From assembly GCA_039707655.1 (NCBI GenBank), contig CM077671.1, forward strand, positions 301,878,509-301,942,508: a stretch of 64,000 nucleotides of DNA, read 5' to 3'. Numbering within the stretch: the first letter of the stretch is position 1; every line of letters begins with the position of its first letter. The notes under the pieces are model-generated. The model ran no database searches, was not told the origin of the DNA, and was given only the letters and a program-made list of their open reading frames with translations. Shown here in pieces: positions 43,019 through 54,856 of this stretch. The position numbers were made by a program, and so were the translations under genes. This stretch comes from Elymus sibiricus. Taxonomy: Eukaryota; Streptophyta; Magnoliopsida; Poales; Poaceae.

Positions 43019-45773
43019 AGCATCCCCAAGCTTAATTCCTGCTCGTCCTCGAGTAGGTAAATGATAAAAACAGAATTTTTGATGTGGAATGCTACCTAAC
43101 ATATTTATCCATGTAATATTCTTTATTGTGGCATGAATATTCAGATCCATAAGATTCAAAACAAAAGTTTAATATTGACATAAAAACAATAATACTTCAA
43201 GCATACTAACAAGGCAATTGCGTCCTTTCGAAATAACATGGCCTTAGAAAGTTATCCCTACAAAATCATATGGTCTGGCTATGATCCATCTTCCCCACAC
43301 AAAGTATCTAAATCATGCACAACCCCGATGAAAAGTCAAGCAATTGTTTCACACCTTTTATGTTCTCAAACCTTTTCAACTCTCACGCAATACATGAGCG
43401 TGAGCCATGGATATAGCACTATAGGTGGAATAGAATATGGTGGAGGTTGTAAGGAAAAGGAGAAGATAGTCTCACATCAACTAGGCGTATCAACGGGCTA
43501 TGGAGATGCCCATCAATAGATATCAATGTGAGTGAGTAGGGATTGCCATGCAACGGATGCACTAGAGCTATAAGTGTATGAAAGCTCAAAGAGAAACTAT
43601 GTGGTCGTGCATAATGATGAAAAATTCCACTAGTTATATGAAAGTGACAAAATAGGAGACTCTCTATTATGAAGATCATGGTGCTACTTTGAAGCACAAG
43701 TGTGGAAAAAAGATAGTAGCATTGTCCCTTCTCTCTTTCTCTCATTTTTTTGGTGGTCATCTTTGGCCTCTTTTTATTTTATTTGGGCTTCATTGGCCTC
43801 TTTTATTATTTGTAAAGTCCGGAGACTCATCCCAACTTATGTAGGAATCAAAGCTTCCATCATCCTTTTCTCTCACGGGACAATGCTCTAATAATGAAGA
43901 TCATCACACTTTTATTTACTTACAACTCAAAAATTACAACTCGATACCTAGAACAAAATATGACTCTATATGAATGCTTCCGGTGGTGCACCGGGATGTG
44001 CAACGATCTAGCCTAGCAAATGACATCAAAAAACGGACAAGCCATGAAAACATCATGCTAGCTATCTTACGATCATGCAAAGCAATATGAAAGTGATGGT
44101 GCGTGTCATGAAAAACGGAACGGTGGGAGTTGCATGGCAATATATCTCGGAATGGCTATGGAAATGCCATAATAGGTAGGTATAGTGGCTGTTTTGAGGA
44201 AAGTATATGGTGGCTGTTTTGTGGAAGGTGGGTTTAATGCACCGGCGAAAGTTGCGCGGTACTAGAGAGGCTAGCAAAGGTGGAAGGGTGAGAGTGCGTA
44301 TAATCCATGGACTCAACATTAGTCATAAAGAACTCACATACTTATTGCAAAAGTCTATTAGTTATCGAAGCAAAGTATTAGACGCATGCTCCTAGGGGAG
44401 AGGTTGGTAGGAGTTAACCATCGCGCGCTCCCGACCCTCACACAAAGGTTGACAATCATTAAAAAAATCATGCTCCGACTTCGTTACTTAACGGTTCACC
44501 ATACGTGCATGCTACGGGAATCACAAACTTTAACACAAGTATTTCTACCAATTCACAATTACTCACTAGCATGACTCTCATATCACCATCTTTATATCTC
44601 AAAACTATATGCAAGGAATCAAACTTCTCATAGTATTCAATGCACTTTATATGAAAGTTTTTATTATATCCCTCTTGGATGCCCATTATATTAGGACTAA
44701 ATTCATAACCTAAACCAATTACCATGCTGTTTAAAGACTCTCAAAATAATATAAGTGAGGTACGAGAGTTCAATTATTTCTATAAAATAAAACACCACCG
44801 TGCTCTAAAAAGATATAAGTGAAGCACTAGAGCAACATTGCCTAGCTCAAAAGATATAAGTGAAGCACATAGAGTATTCTAATAAATTCACGATTAATGC
44901 GTGTCCCCCTCAAAATATGTGTGCATCAAGGATGATTGTGGCAAACTAAAAAGCAAAGACTCATATCATACAAGACGCTCCAAGCAAAACACATATCATG
45001 TGGTGAATAAAAATATAGCCTCAAGTAAATTTACCGATGGATTGAAGAAGAAAGAGGGGATGCCTTCCGGGGCATCCCCAAGCTTAGGCTCTTTGGTATC
45101 CTTGAATATGGCTTGGGGTGCCTTGGGCATCCCCAAGCTTAGGCTCTTGCCACTCCTTATTCCATAGTCCATCAAATCTTTACCCAAAACTTGAAAACTT
45201 CACAACACAAAACTCAACAGAAAACTCGTGAGATCCGTTAGTATAAGAAAAATAAATCACCACTTTAGGTACTGTTGTGAACTCATTCTTTATTTATATT
45301 GGTGTAATATCTACTGTATTCCAACTTCTCCATGGTTCATACCCCCCGATACAACCCATAGATACATCAAAATAAGCAAACAACACAAAGAAAACAGAAT
45401 CTGTCTAAAACAGAACAGTCTGTAGAAATCTATAGACTTAGAATACTTCTGTAACTCCAAAAATTCTGAAAAATTAGAAAAATCAGGGAAATTTGTATAT
45501 CAATCGTGTGTAAAAATTTCAGATCAAAAGCACGTTCCAGTGAATTTACAAAATTCCTGGACTGAGAGCAAAAGTTTCTGTTTTTCAGCAAAATCAAATC
45601 ACAAACACCGTAGACCATCCCAAAGGTCTTACTTGGCTCAAACACTAATTAAAACAAGAAAACACAATTACTACAGAGGTAATAATTTGTAAAGCACTCA
45701 AAAACAGAAGCAAAAACAAAAGCATAAAAATAAAATTGGGTTGCCTCCCAACAAGCGCTATTGTTTAACGCCC
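43019..45773 (-). other. 3' untranslated region of element III
   Basis: AT-rich non-coding sequence. It starts on the minus strand with the conserved GTTGGGAGGCAACCCAAT block at ~45740. It ends at the 3' LTR with a purine-rich AAGCTTGGGGATGC (43019-43032). Short inverted GGCATCCCCAAGCTTAGGCT copies occur at ~45060-45150. No gene seen. Confidence 0.75.
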
Positions 45774-46613
45774 CTAGCTGGGCAAAACGCAATAGATATA
45801 GGTATTGTCATCTTTGGTATGCAATTCCTCAATTTCACACTTATAAACCCTAGGAGGTTCTTTGATATTATCAATAATAATGCTCCTAGGCAAGAAGTCA
45901 AGATATTCACTTGTGGCAATAGGTTCCCTAACAATATTGATAAAGCTGGGGTGAACACTTATCATCTTAAGATCTTCATTCCCTTTACTAGAGGATTCAC
46001 CCTTATTTTTAGGAACATAAACAAACTTGGCAGTCTTAGAAGGAGGAAACTTTAGAGTGGTTTGAACAGAGGCAAAAGCGGAACCCAAGTTAGTAATAAT
46101 GTCCTCTAGCTTTCCAATTCTAGAGGAATCTTGATCCAATTTTTCATTAACTATGAGTTCCTTTTCCCTTAGATTTTTTAAAGTAACTCCTACCTTAGAT
46201 CCATATTGAGTAATATGATTATGAATCTTTTTATCCAAGTTTTCAATGAGCTCAATGGTAGCAACTTTATTTTCAATAATATCAAGCCTTCGCATCACAT
46301 GTTCCAAAGTTAAGATTGTTTCATTAACCATGAGTGGGGGTGAACCTACCAAATTTGTCATAGCATTATAAGAATCAAAGGTATGGCTACCCAAGAAGTT
46401 TCCTCCCGTAATGGTATCCAAAACATATCTATTCCAAGGAGAGACACCCACATAAAAATTGCGAAGGAGAATGGTAGTAGATTGCTTACGAGTAGATCTA
46501 TTTTGAGCATTGCAAATTCTATACCAAGCATCTTTTAAGTTTTCTCCCTCCCTTTGCTTAAAATTAAGAACTTCATTCTCGGGAGTACTAGCGATAGTAG
46601 CAAGGCTAGCCAT
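45774..46613 (-). CDS. gag-like protein of element III (279 aa, open)
   Basis: The minus strand is open from ATG 46613 (MASLATIASTPENEVLNF) to the stop at 45774. The segment QREGENLKDAWYRICN matches the central motif of plant Gypsy Gag (Retrotrans_gag). The N-terminal part of that domain (LFxxSLxGxAxxW) is absent, so this is an internally deleted Gag. The remainder is helical, with Lys/Glu-rich stretches. A C-terminal segment (SEYLDFLPRSIIIDNIKEPP) leads to a stop at the point where the non-coding block begins. It lacks a zinc knuckle and a protease active site. Since nothing interrupts the frame it may still be translated. A role in packaging its own RNA into particles made by an autonomous relative is inferred. 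Confidence 0.75.
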   Translation of the reverse strand: MASLATIASTPENEVLNFKQREGENLKDAWYRICNAQNRSTRKQSTTILLRNFYVGVSPWNRYVLDTITGGNFLGSHTFDSYNAMTNLVGSPPLMVNETILTLEHVMRRLDIIENKVATIELIENLDKKIHNHITQYGSKVGVTLKNLREKELIVNEKLDQDSSRIGKLEDIITNLGSAFASVQTTLKFPPSKTAKFVYVPKNKGESSSKGNEDLKMISVHPSFINIVREPIATSEYLDFLPRSIIIDNIKEPPRVYKCEIEELHTKDDNTYIYCVLPS

Positions 46614-46806
46614 GAGTTTAAGCGATCTAACACACAAGCAAACGAAAAGACGAACGGAAGAAGGGCGAATAAAAAGGCAAATCTTTTTGGTTTTTTCTGA
46701 AAATCGTTTTAGAAGTGGGGGAGAGGAAAACGAGAGGCAAATGGAAAATAATGTAAATGCAAGAGATGAGTTTGTGATGGGTACTTGGTAGGCTTGATGT
46801 AGATCT

Positions 46807-46823
46807 CCCCGGCAACGGCGCCA
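46807..46823 (-). promoter_or_regulatory. Primer-binding site of element III (tRNA-Asp type)
   Basis: The minus strand reads TGGCGCCGTTGCCGGGG, identical to the sites of elements I and II, 11 nt inside the 5' LTR. Confidence 0.9.
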
Positions 46824-46834
46824 GAAATCCTTCT

Positions 46835-48409
46835 TGCTACTTCTTGAGCTTGCGTTGGTTTTCCCTTGAAGAGGAAAGGGTGATGCAGCAAAGTATATAA
46901 GTATTTCCCTCAGTTGTTGAGAACCAAGGTATCAATCCAGTAGGAGATACAAGCAAGTCCCCAATCTTCGCACCTACACAAACAATCAAACTCTTGCACC
47001 CAACGCTAAAAGGGGTTGTCAATCCCTTCACGGTTATTTGCAAGGATGAGATCTGATAGAGATAGATATAAAAGATTGCTAAAACGAAAAGTAAAACAAA
47101 AGTAAAAAAGAATGCAGCAAAGTATTTTTGGTATTTTTTGGTTTATAGATCTGAAAATATAATATGGAAAATAGACCCGGGGGCCATAGGTTTCACTAGA
47201 GGCTTCTCTCATGAAGGAAAATAATACGGTGGGTGAACAAATTACTGTCGAGCAATTGATAGAAAAGCGAATAGTTATGACGATATCTAAGGCAATGATT
47301 ATGCATATGGGCATCACGTCCGTGTCAAGTAGACCGAAACGATTCTGCATCTACTACTATTACTCCACACATCGACCGACTCCTGCCTGTATCTAGACTA
47401 TTAAGTTCAGGAAGAACAGAGTAACGCATTAGGTAAGATGACATGATGTAGAGGGATAAACTCAAGCAATATGATGAAAACCCCATCTTTTTATCCTCGA
47501 TGGCAACAATACAAATACGTGCCTCGCTACCCCTACTTTGTCACTGGGTGAGGACACCGCAAGATTGAACCCAAAACTAAGCACTTCTCCCATTGCAAGA
47601 ATTACCAATCTAGTTGGCCAAACCAAACCAATAACTCGAAGAGACTTGCAAAGATATGAAATCATGCATATAAGAATTCAGAGAAGATTCAAATAATATT
47701 CATAGATAAGCTGATCATAAACCCACAATTCATCAGATCTCGACAAACACATCGCAAAAGAGTATTACATCAGATAGATCTCGAAGAACATGGTATTGAA
47801 GAACAATGAGAGAGAAGAAGCCATCTAGCTACTAGCTTTGGACCCGAAGGTCTGTGGTGAACTACTCACGCATCATGGGAGGGGCAATGGAGTTGATGTA
47901 GATGCCCTCCGTGATCGAATCCCCCTCCGGCAGATTACCGGAAAAGGCTCCAAGATGGGATCTCACGGGAACAGAGGCTTCCGGCGGCGGAAAAGTATTT
48001 TCGTGGCTCTTTTTGGTATTCAGGGAATATTTGGGAATTTATAGGCCAAAGAATAGGGTTAGGAGAGCTGCTGGGGGGCCACAAGCCAGGGGGGCGCCCC
48101 CCCTAGGGCGCGCCCTGGTGGCTTGTCGCCTCTCGGCAGGTCTCCTGCCTTCATCTCCAAGTCTGGCAAGTTTCTTCTGGTCCAAGAAAAATCATTCCGA
48201 ACATTTTATTCCGTTTGGACTCCGTTTAATATTCCTTATCTGCAATACTCAAAAACAAGGAAAAAACAGAAACTGGCACTAGGCTCTAGATTAATAGGTT
48301 AGTCCCAAAAATAATATAAAATAGCATATTAATGCATATAAAACATCCAAAACAGATAATATAATAGCATGGAACAATCAAAAATTATAGATACGTTGGA
48401 GACGTATCA
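46835..48409 (-). repeat. 5' LTR of element III
   Basis: Plus-strand edges are TGCTACTTC and ACGTATCA. Length 1575 bp, near-identical to 41437-43018. A TATA-like TATAAATT on the minus strand lies at 48036-48043. Confidence 0.94.
48036..48043 (-). promoter_or_regulatory. Candidate TATA box, 5' LTR of element III
   Basis: TATAAATT on the minus strand, matching the TATA position of element I and II LTRs. Confidence 0.45.
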
Positions 48410-48654
48410 GGGCCATATGGGAAGGATGCCATATCTCAAATGGTTGATAGGTGACTCTCGTTTGTGATAGATACGGAAATCCTATACGCTTAGTTTTGCC
48501 AAACATTTGCGTTCGTTGGCCACCATCGCCGACGATTTTGTTGTGTCGTGTGGGATGGACCCCTCGTATCGCCCACACAGGCAAGGCGAGTGTTTAAAAC
48601 TACGTCACGGAAAGGGGTTAAAAACCGTTTGTATAGCACGTCGCTGCACCAGTG

Positions 48655-49229
48655 AAAGTGCCAGGGGAATGCCATGGCTCTCTCCTCCTCCTCCATCCCA
48701 CTGGCGGCCACTCTGGGGATTCATGGTTTCTTCCCGTAGAATACGTCAATCTAGGTTATAGCCACCATCCTACACTTCTTCCCGGGGGTGGCACTTGCTA
48801 ACAAGGTCAAATCACTCTTATCCACTCCCATTCTTAGCACTTCTTTGTCAGACTCATTTCGGTCTAGTGGTATCATATGGTTTCTCCTCTTTTTTCCTTG
48901 ATATGGATCATGTTGGGAATGCACAGTGTGCTTGCCTAGGTGGAGATCCTTTGGATTTTAACATCACTCTCACTAGAGGGGTATTTTCCATTTCTCTGTT
49001 TTCTAGGGAGGTCAATTTTCACATCCACAATCCACGTTTGTATTCATTCCCGCAATTATGATGGTATTTCCATCTATGGGGTTATGGCGGTCCCAATTGG
49101 CATTGTGAGTTCCAATTATGGTCTGATGCAGCCAGTAACTGATGGTGCATTGCCCTTGGGTGTATCAACAGAGGACAGAATATGCCCATTAGATATGGGG
49201 CTTCCAAAGGCTACTACTCAAGGTTCACC
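48655..49229. other. Unassigned sequence right of CACTA copy 2
   Basis: No gene or TE terminus recognised. Several 60-115-codon frames overlap without motifs. Confidence 0.35.
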
Positions 49230-50190
49230 ATTGATAAAAGGTGTGTCCATCGTGGGGCACAAGACAAGGACACTACAATGCATCTAGATAGGTCTTGTGT
49301 ACTTTCGCATATATAAACTGGCAAGGTTTCTCCTTGTCCACGTAGAACGGGACACCACCAACCGACTTGGGGCCTGTAACCTAGCCTCGACCACCTATAT
49401 AAGGCCCGACAGGAGACCCACCCCCGGTAGGTAAGCTTATAACTTGACATCCTTTAGTCTAAGTCGGACACCCCTGCACGGTCACATGATCAAACCCTTG
49501 TACACACAAACCTAGTTGTCATAAGAGGCTAGATTCTTCAATACAAACAAACGGTAGTAGGGTATTACCTCTATCAGAGCCTAAACCTAAGTATATCTCC
49601 TCGTGTGCACCATCCGAGTCTCTAACGCATGTTCTAACCTAAGATAGATGTTGCTCGGAAGATAGCTCGACATATCACCCACCAGTTAGGGGTTGCGCAT
49701 GTCGAAAGCGTGGTTAGGATGCCTTCCAATCTACTCTTCGTCGACTTCCTTAAGGTGTAGAGCTTTCTCTTTTGTTCTATTGACTTAATTGTTTATGCGG
49801 TTGGGCATCTTGCCTTCGCCGCTGCTCTGATTGAAGGTTGCACCATCTATTTCGGGGCAATCACCGACAAACTCGTTGCCATGTACCTTTGTGATTTTTC
49901 CTCGGCTGTTCTATATAACCTCTTCTAGAAAAAACATATGATTCACTCCATCTCCCGAGCAGCCCCGGGGGCCGACCTATGACTCTGGCAACGTAACTGT
50001 TTCATAGCTAGTTACCATAGTCGACTCGATCTTACCTCTCTTTGACCATAAGTCAGATGGGGAAGAGATTGAGGTACCGCTAGTTGTTGTTTATCTAGTA
50101 GATTACATTGTGTCTGAGAAGTCTTCATGGTGGAACCTAATGCAACAAGGGCACCAGTAGAACACGAGGCCACCACTACAACAAGGCGTC
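49230..50190 (+). mobile_element. Relic of an older LTR retrotransposon (LTR/leader, start of ORF)
   Basis: GGGCCTGTAACC, then CCTATATAAGGCCCGACAGG (TATA-like), then GGTAGTAGGGTATTACCTCTATCAGAGCCTAAACC is the layout of the promoter and R-U5 part of many Triticeae LTRs. It is followed by leader-like sequence and a frame opening at 50127. That frame is cut by element V and seems to resume at 60205. LTR borders are not determined. Confidence 0.4.
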
Positions 50191-51393
50191 TGTATCACCC
50201 CCAATATGCGGTACTATCCTTGCGATGGCTCGAGTCCTCGATAAGGATAGAAGCGCATTTCGGGTCGCTTTGCAAGAATGGAAATCGTCACAATACATGG
50301 AGTTGGCTTACACTCACCACAAGCTACAACATAAATATCTCAACACATCAATACATTACAATCATCATACAGAAGAGCAAGATTCGACTACAGATGAAAT
50401 CAAACGAAAAAGAAGACGACGTCCACCCAGCTAATCCCAGGCTGCCGACCTGGAACCCATCCTACGATCGATGATGAAGAAGAAGAACTCCAAATAGAAT
50501 AATCATCGCTCTCACGTCAAAGCATCACATTACCTATACCTGCATCTATTTTTGTAGGAATCTGTGGGCCACGGGGACTCAACAATCTCATTACCAAGGG
50601 TATCAAGACTAACAAAACTTAAGGGGTGAGGAATGGTTAAGTGGTGAGGTTGCAGCAGCACTAAGCATTTTGTATCTGGCTAACTTACGAGTACAAGATT
50701 AAGACGACTGATCTACGCATAGACGGGCGTAAGCTAGTGATGATCAAGAAGTGATACTGAACACCTACTTACGAGTCAAACATAACCCCATCGTGTTCTC
50801 TTCCCGAACTTCCTCGAAAAGAGATGGTCACAGTTACGCACACGGTTGGTGTATTTTAATTTGGTTTACTTCACTTTTTCTATAACCGGGTATTATAAAG
50901 TTTCCAAGTTGCCACATAACTGCGGGCATGACTTTCAGAAAGATTAACCCTCCAGGGGTGCTCCAACTCATCCCTCACAGATTAGCCACAAGTTGCGGTG
51001 GGAAACCTCAACTGCGGGATAGCCCGTAGTATCCTCGGAATCCCGGTGCACAAGATGCTCGTTAAAGGCAAAACAAATCCAGCAAGACCGCCCGACATGT
51101 CGACACCCCGATAGGATCCACGTATCTCGTTCTCGGGACACGAGGGTTAAGCGAAGCGTATGGTGGCCAAATTAAACATCCAAATTGCCCCGAGGTGGCC
51201 CCACACGGTGCTCTGTTTTGGACCAGCACCATCAACACTGGCCCACCCTGTATTATCTGGATTAAGTCAATGAGGGGGCGACCCTCTATGCATTAATAAA
51301 GGTGATCAGTATTGTTATGTTGGGCAAATTTGAGTACCAATGTTGGGCCTTGCGAAAGCGTTTTATCCCAAAATGAATTACCAAGGGGGTCCC
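50191..51393 (-). repeat. Left LTR of element V, 3' part only
   Basis: It aligns with 56715-57929 at roughly 90%. It stops where the LTR of element IV begins at 51394. The remaining ~2.3 kb of the LTR is absent. Confidence 0.85.
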
Positions 51394-53021
51394 TGATACG
51401 TCTCCGTCGTATCTATCATTTTCGATTGTTTCATGCCAATATTCTATAACTTTCATATACTTTTGTCAACATTTTATATTATTTTTGGGACTAATTTACT
51501 TATCCAGTGTCCAGTGCTAGTTCCTATTTTTTGTGTGTTTTTTGTTTTGCAGAAAATCCATATCAAACGAAGTCCAAACGCGATAAAAATTTAAGGAGAT
51601 TTTTTTTGGAATATACGTGAATTTTGGGAAGAAGAATCAATGCAACATGGTGTCCTAGGTGCTCCCAAGCCAACAAGGCGCAACTAAGGGGGTGGTCCCG
51701 CCCTGATGGCTTGGGGCCACCCCGTAAGTCGGTTTGAGCCCTTCTTTCGTCGCAAGAAAGATAGCACGACCAAAGGGGTGGTCCCGCCCTGATGGCTTGG
51801 GGCCACCTTGTAAGTCGGTTTGAGCCCTTCTTTCGCCGCAAGAAAGATAATTTCCCGATAAAAATCCCCTCAAAATTTTAGCCCAATCGGAGTTATGGAT
51901 CTCCGGATATTTAAGAAACGGTGAAGGGGTCAGAAAACAGTCGCGAAAACAAGAGAGAAACAGAGAGAGATCAAATCTCGGAAGGGCTCTTGCCCTCTGG
52001 TAGCCATGGCGGCCATGGACCAGAGGGGAAACTCTCCCCCCATATAGGGGGAGACCAAGGAAGAAGAATAAGGAAGGGGGCTCTCTCCCCCTCTCTCCCG
52101 GTGGCGTCGGAGCATTGCCGAGGCAACCATCATGACGGCAATCTACACCAACAACTTTGCTGCCGTCACCACCAACTCTCTTCCCCTCTATGCAGCGGTG
52201 TAAAACCTCTTTTACCCGTTGTAATCTCTACTTAAACATGGTGCTTAATGCTATATATTATTATCCAATGATGTGTGGCTATCCTATGATGTTTGAGTAG
52301 ATTTCTTTTGTCCTATGGGTTGATTGATGATCTTGATTGGTTTGAGTTGTATGTTTTATTTTGGTTCTGTCCTATGGTGCCTTTCGTGCCGCACACATGT
52401 GGAGGATTCCCGCTATAGGGTGTTGCAATACGTTCATGACTCGCTTATAGTGGGCGGCTAGAGTGACATAAGCTTACACCCGAGTAAGGGGGTTGTTGCG
52501 TATGAGAGTAAAGGGGACTTGAAGTGTTAATGCTATGGTTGGGTTTACCTTAATGATCTCTAGTAGTTGCGAATGCTAGCTAGAGGTCCAAGCATAAGTT
52601 CATATGATCCAAGTACGGAAAGTATGTTAGCGTATGCCTCTCCCTCATATAAAACTGCAATAATGATTACCGGTCTAGTTATCGATTGCCTAGGGACAAA
52701 TCTTTCTCTTGTGTTACAAAAAGCTTTCTACTAATCAACTAACTTAATTAATCTTTATCTAAACAGCCCCTAACTTTTATTTACTTGTTCTTTATTTTCT
52801 TGCAAAACTATCTATTACACCTACTAAGTACTTCTAGTTTTCTTCCCGCAAAGTAATTTATTTCTTGTACTAGTTAAAGTGAACATTGTTGTGCGTAGAG
52901 TTGTATTGGTGGTCGATAGAACTTGAGAGAATATCAATTCTACCTTTAGCTCCTCATTGGGTTCGACACTCTTACTTATCGAAAAAGGCTACAAACGATC
53001 CCATACATTTGTGGATTATCA
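51394..53021 (+). repeat. 5' LTR of element IV
   Basis: The LTR starts TGATACGTCTCCGTCGTATC and ends GTGGATTATCA, about 1628 bp. It is a different family from elements I to III but has the same type of start. It contains an 86-bp tandem duplication at ~51690-51862. Confidence 0.8.
51690..51862 (+). repeat. 86-bp tandem duplication in LTR IV
   Basis: GGTGGTCCCGCCCTGATGGC starts at 51691 and at 51777. The following sequence through TTTGAGCCCTTCTTTCG and CGCAAGAAAGATA is repeated. Confidence 0.88.
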
Positions 53022-53032
53022 AGACCTTTTTC

Positions 53033-53049
53033 TAGCGCCGTTGTCGCGG
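53033..53049 (+). promoter_or_regulatory. Primer-binding site of element IV (degraded tRNA-Asp type)
   Basis: TAGCGCCGTTGTCGCGG differs at three positions from TGGCGCCGTTGCCGGGG. It lies 11 nt after the LTR end. Confidence 0.75.
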
Positions 53050-53142
53050 AGCAAAGCGTAGCGGTTGATATTCTTGGGTGTGCTTGTTTGCTTTATCACT
53101 AAGTAATGTTATTCTGTTCTAAGTTGTTTTCTATCTTTAGTT

Positions 53143-54378
53143 ATGGGTAGGAAATGCAAAATACAAAAAAAAAGTTGTACTTGCTAACCCAGTGGTTGAG
53201 GAACCGCCCAAAATCTACCATACTGCTGAAGCTTTTTACTTGGATCATCTTCGATCCCTTTGTGCTCGTGCTGAAAACCCAACTAGCTTCATTGAGGGAA
53301 AATCATTAGATGAGCATGCTCATTTTGTGCGACACCGCTTATCTCAAAAAGGTAAACTCTTATGGCATCAAATTAATTGTTTGTGTTGCTATGCTTGGAG
53401 TTTATGTGAAATACATAATTTTACTTGTTGTTCCGAAGACACTAAAAAACACCTTCCGTGTCAATGTGTGTTTCATGATAATGAAATACTATCTGCTTAT
53501 GCCAAGGATGTCTATAGTTATTATGATATTGAACAAATTGAAGAATTTGTTGCTTTTAAGGGTGCATATGAAATTGCTTCTTTGATTGAAAAGTATGATG
53601 CTATTCTTTACAAATCTGAAAATTTTGTCATACTTAAATATTGCTATGAAAACTATGCATCTAATCCTTATGTTAAAGAATTTATTGAAAGAATGTCTGT
53701 TGCCTTGGAAGAGACTAATATTTTGCAGGAATCTATGGAAGAAGAAATTTCTGAAATTGTGAGCTCATTAGATAAAAAATAAGAGGAGGAGAGCAAAGAA
53801 CAAAAGGAGGAAGAGCGGATTCATCACCCGTGCTCACCTTCTAATGAGAGTAACTCTTCAAATCATACATTGTTTAATTTCCCTTCGTGCTTACCGGAGG
53901 ATGAATGCTATTGCTATGATCCCTTGGATTCATTTGAAATATCCCTTTTTGATGACTTGATGCTTGCTATGCTTGTGGCCATCATGCCAATATGAATTAT
54001 GCTTATGGAGATGAACTTGCTATAGTTCCTTATGTTAAACATGAAATTGTAGTTATTGCACCCACACATGATGATTTTGATGAATATAATATGCATGTGC
54101 TTTCTGCTCCTACTTCCAATTATTATGATAGAGGAAACAAATCTTCACCTCTCTTTGTTTCCAATATGATAAAATTGTAAGAAACTACTTATGCTATGTA
54201 TTGGCCTTTACTTGATGTGCATGAATTGTTCTTTTATGACATGCCAATGCATAGGAAGAGATTTAGACTTCGTTGTCACGTGATATATATCACTTTGTGC
54301 TCACTACTTAATTACAAATCATTGTTAATTAAAATTGGCTTTGATATACCTTGGGATCCGGGTGGATCAATTACTTGA
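53143..54378 (+). pseudogene. Internal ORF of element IV (non-gag-pol type), broken
   Basis: The frame starts at ATG 53143 (MGRKCKIQK). It shifts in a poly-A run at ~53163-53172 and continues to a TAA at 53782 (HTAEAFYLDHLRSLCARAEN, then CQCVFHDNEILSAYAKDVYS). The reading resumes past that stop with further shifts and stops. A C-terminal segment PMHRKRFRLRC matches PMHRKWVRLKC in element I. The protein is Cys/His/Tyr-rich and lacks gag, protease, RT or integrase motifs. The ORF type is shared by two LTR families, which suggests exchange of internal regions. Function unknown. Confidence 0.6.
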
Positions 54379-54856
54379 GCACTATATGCCTAGCTTGATG
54401 GCTTTAAAGAAAGAGCTGCCAGGGAGACAACCAGGGAGTTTTAGAGAGTCATTTTATTCTGTTGTGTGCTTTTAAAAAAATCAAAAAAACAAAGTGGGGA
54501 ACTTAAAACTTTTTCAAAAAGAAAGGTGAAAGTGAGAAAGATGAGCACCGTTGAAGTGGGGAACGTCCTTGAACTTTTGTTCATGCCCATGGAAACTTTA
54601 TGAATCTTGATTACAGAAAATTTTCAACAAAAATAATTATATCCTTGTACAAATCCATTGTATTATAAAAATAATGTGCCAATATTTACCTTTAGGATGT
54701 TTGAATTGCTTGTTTGATATGTGTTGTGCAAAAACAGAAACTTTTGCTATAGTGTTTGAATTTTCGTATTTTACTGGAGCGTGAAAAAATTCCGAAATTT
54801 TTACACAAGACTTTTATACAATTCGAAAGGATAGCATCAAGCTTGAACCATGAATC

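Larger units (their letters stand above)
41437..48409 (-). mobile_element. Complete non-autonomous Gypsy LTR retrotransposon III
   Basis: The element is on the minus strand: 5' LTR 46835-48409, PBS 46807-46823, gag-like ORF 46613-45774, 3' region 43019-45773, 3' LTR 41437-43018. The 5-bp duplication GGGCC flanks it (41432-41436 and 48410-48414). There is no protease active site, RT, RNase H or integrase. I counted about 27 substitutions between the LTRs over ~1575 bp (~1.7%), plus several small indels. With the commonly used grass LTR rate of 1.3e-8 per site per year, that suggests under a million years, so it is the youngest LTR element here. Confidence 0.96.
38372..48654 (+). mobile_element. 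CACTA-like transposon copy 2, interrupted by element III
   Basis: It shares its gene, subterminal array and terminus (CACCAGTG ending at 48654) with copy 1. The Gypsy element III (41437-48409 plus one GGGCC) interrupts the subterminal array. Without it the element from the ATG on is about 3.3 kb. The 5' terminus is not identified, and the right-hand TSD cannot be assigned. Confidence 0.65.
51394..54850 (+). mobile_element. Gypsy-type non-autonomous LTR retrotransposon IV, 3'-truncated
   Basis: LTR 51394-53021, a primer-binding site variant at 53033, an ORF with defects (53143-54378) and the start of a 3' region up to ~54850. There the sequence changes to the leader of element V. The last recognisable part (GGAGCGTGAAAA, then ATTTTTACACAAGACTTTTA) corresponds to the point where element I is also cut. 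There is no protease, RT or integrase. The right border is approximate. Confidence 0.8.
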
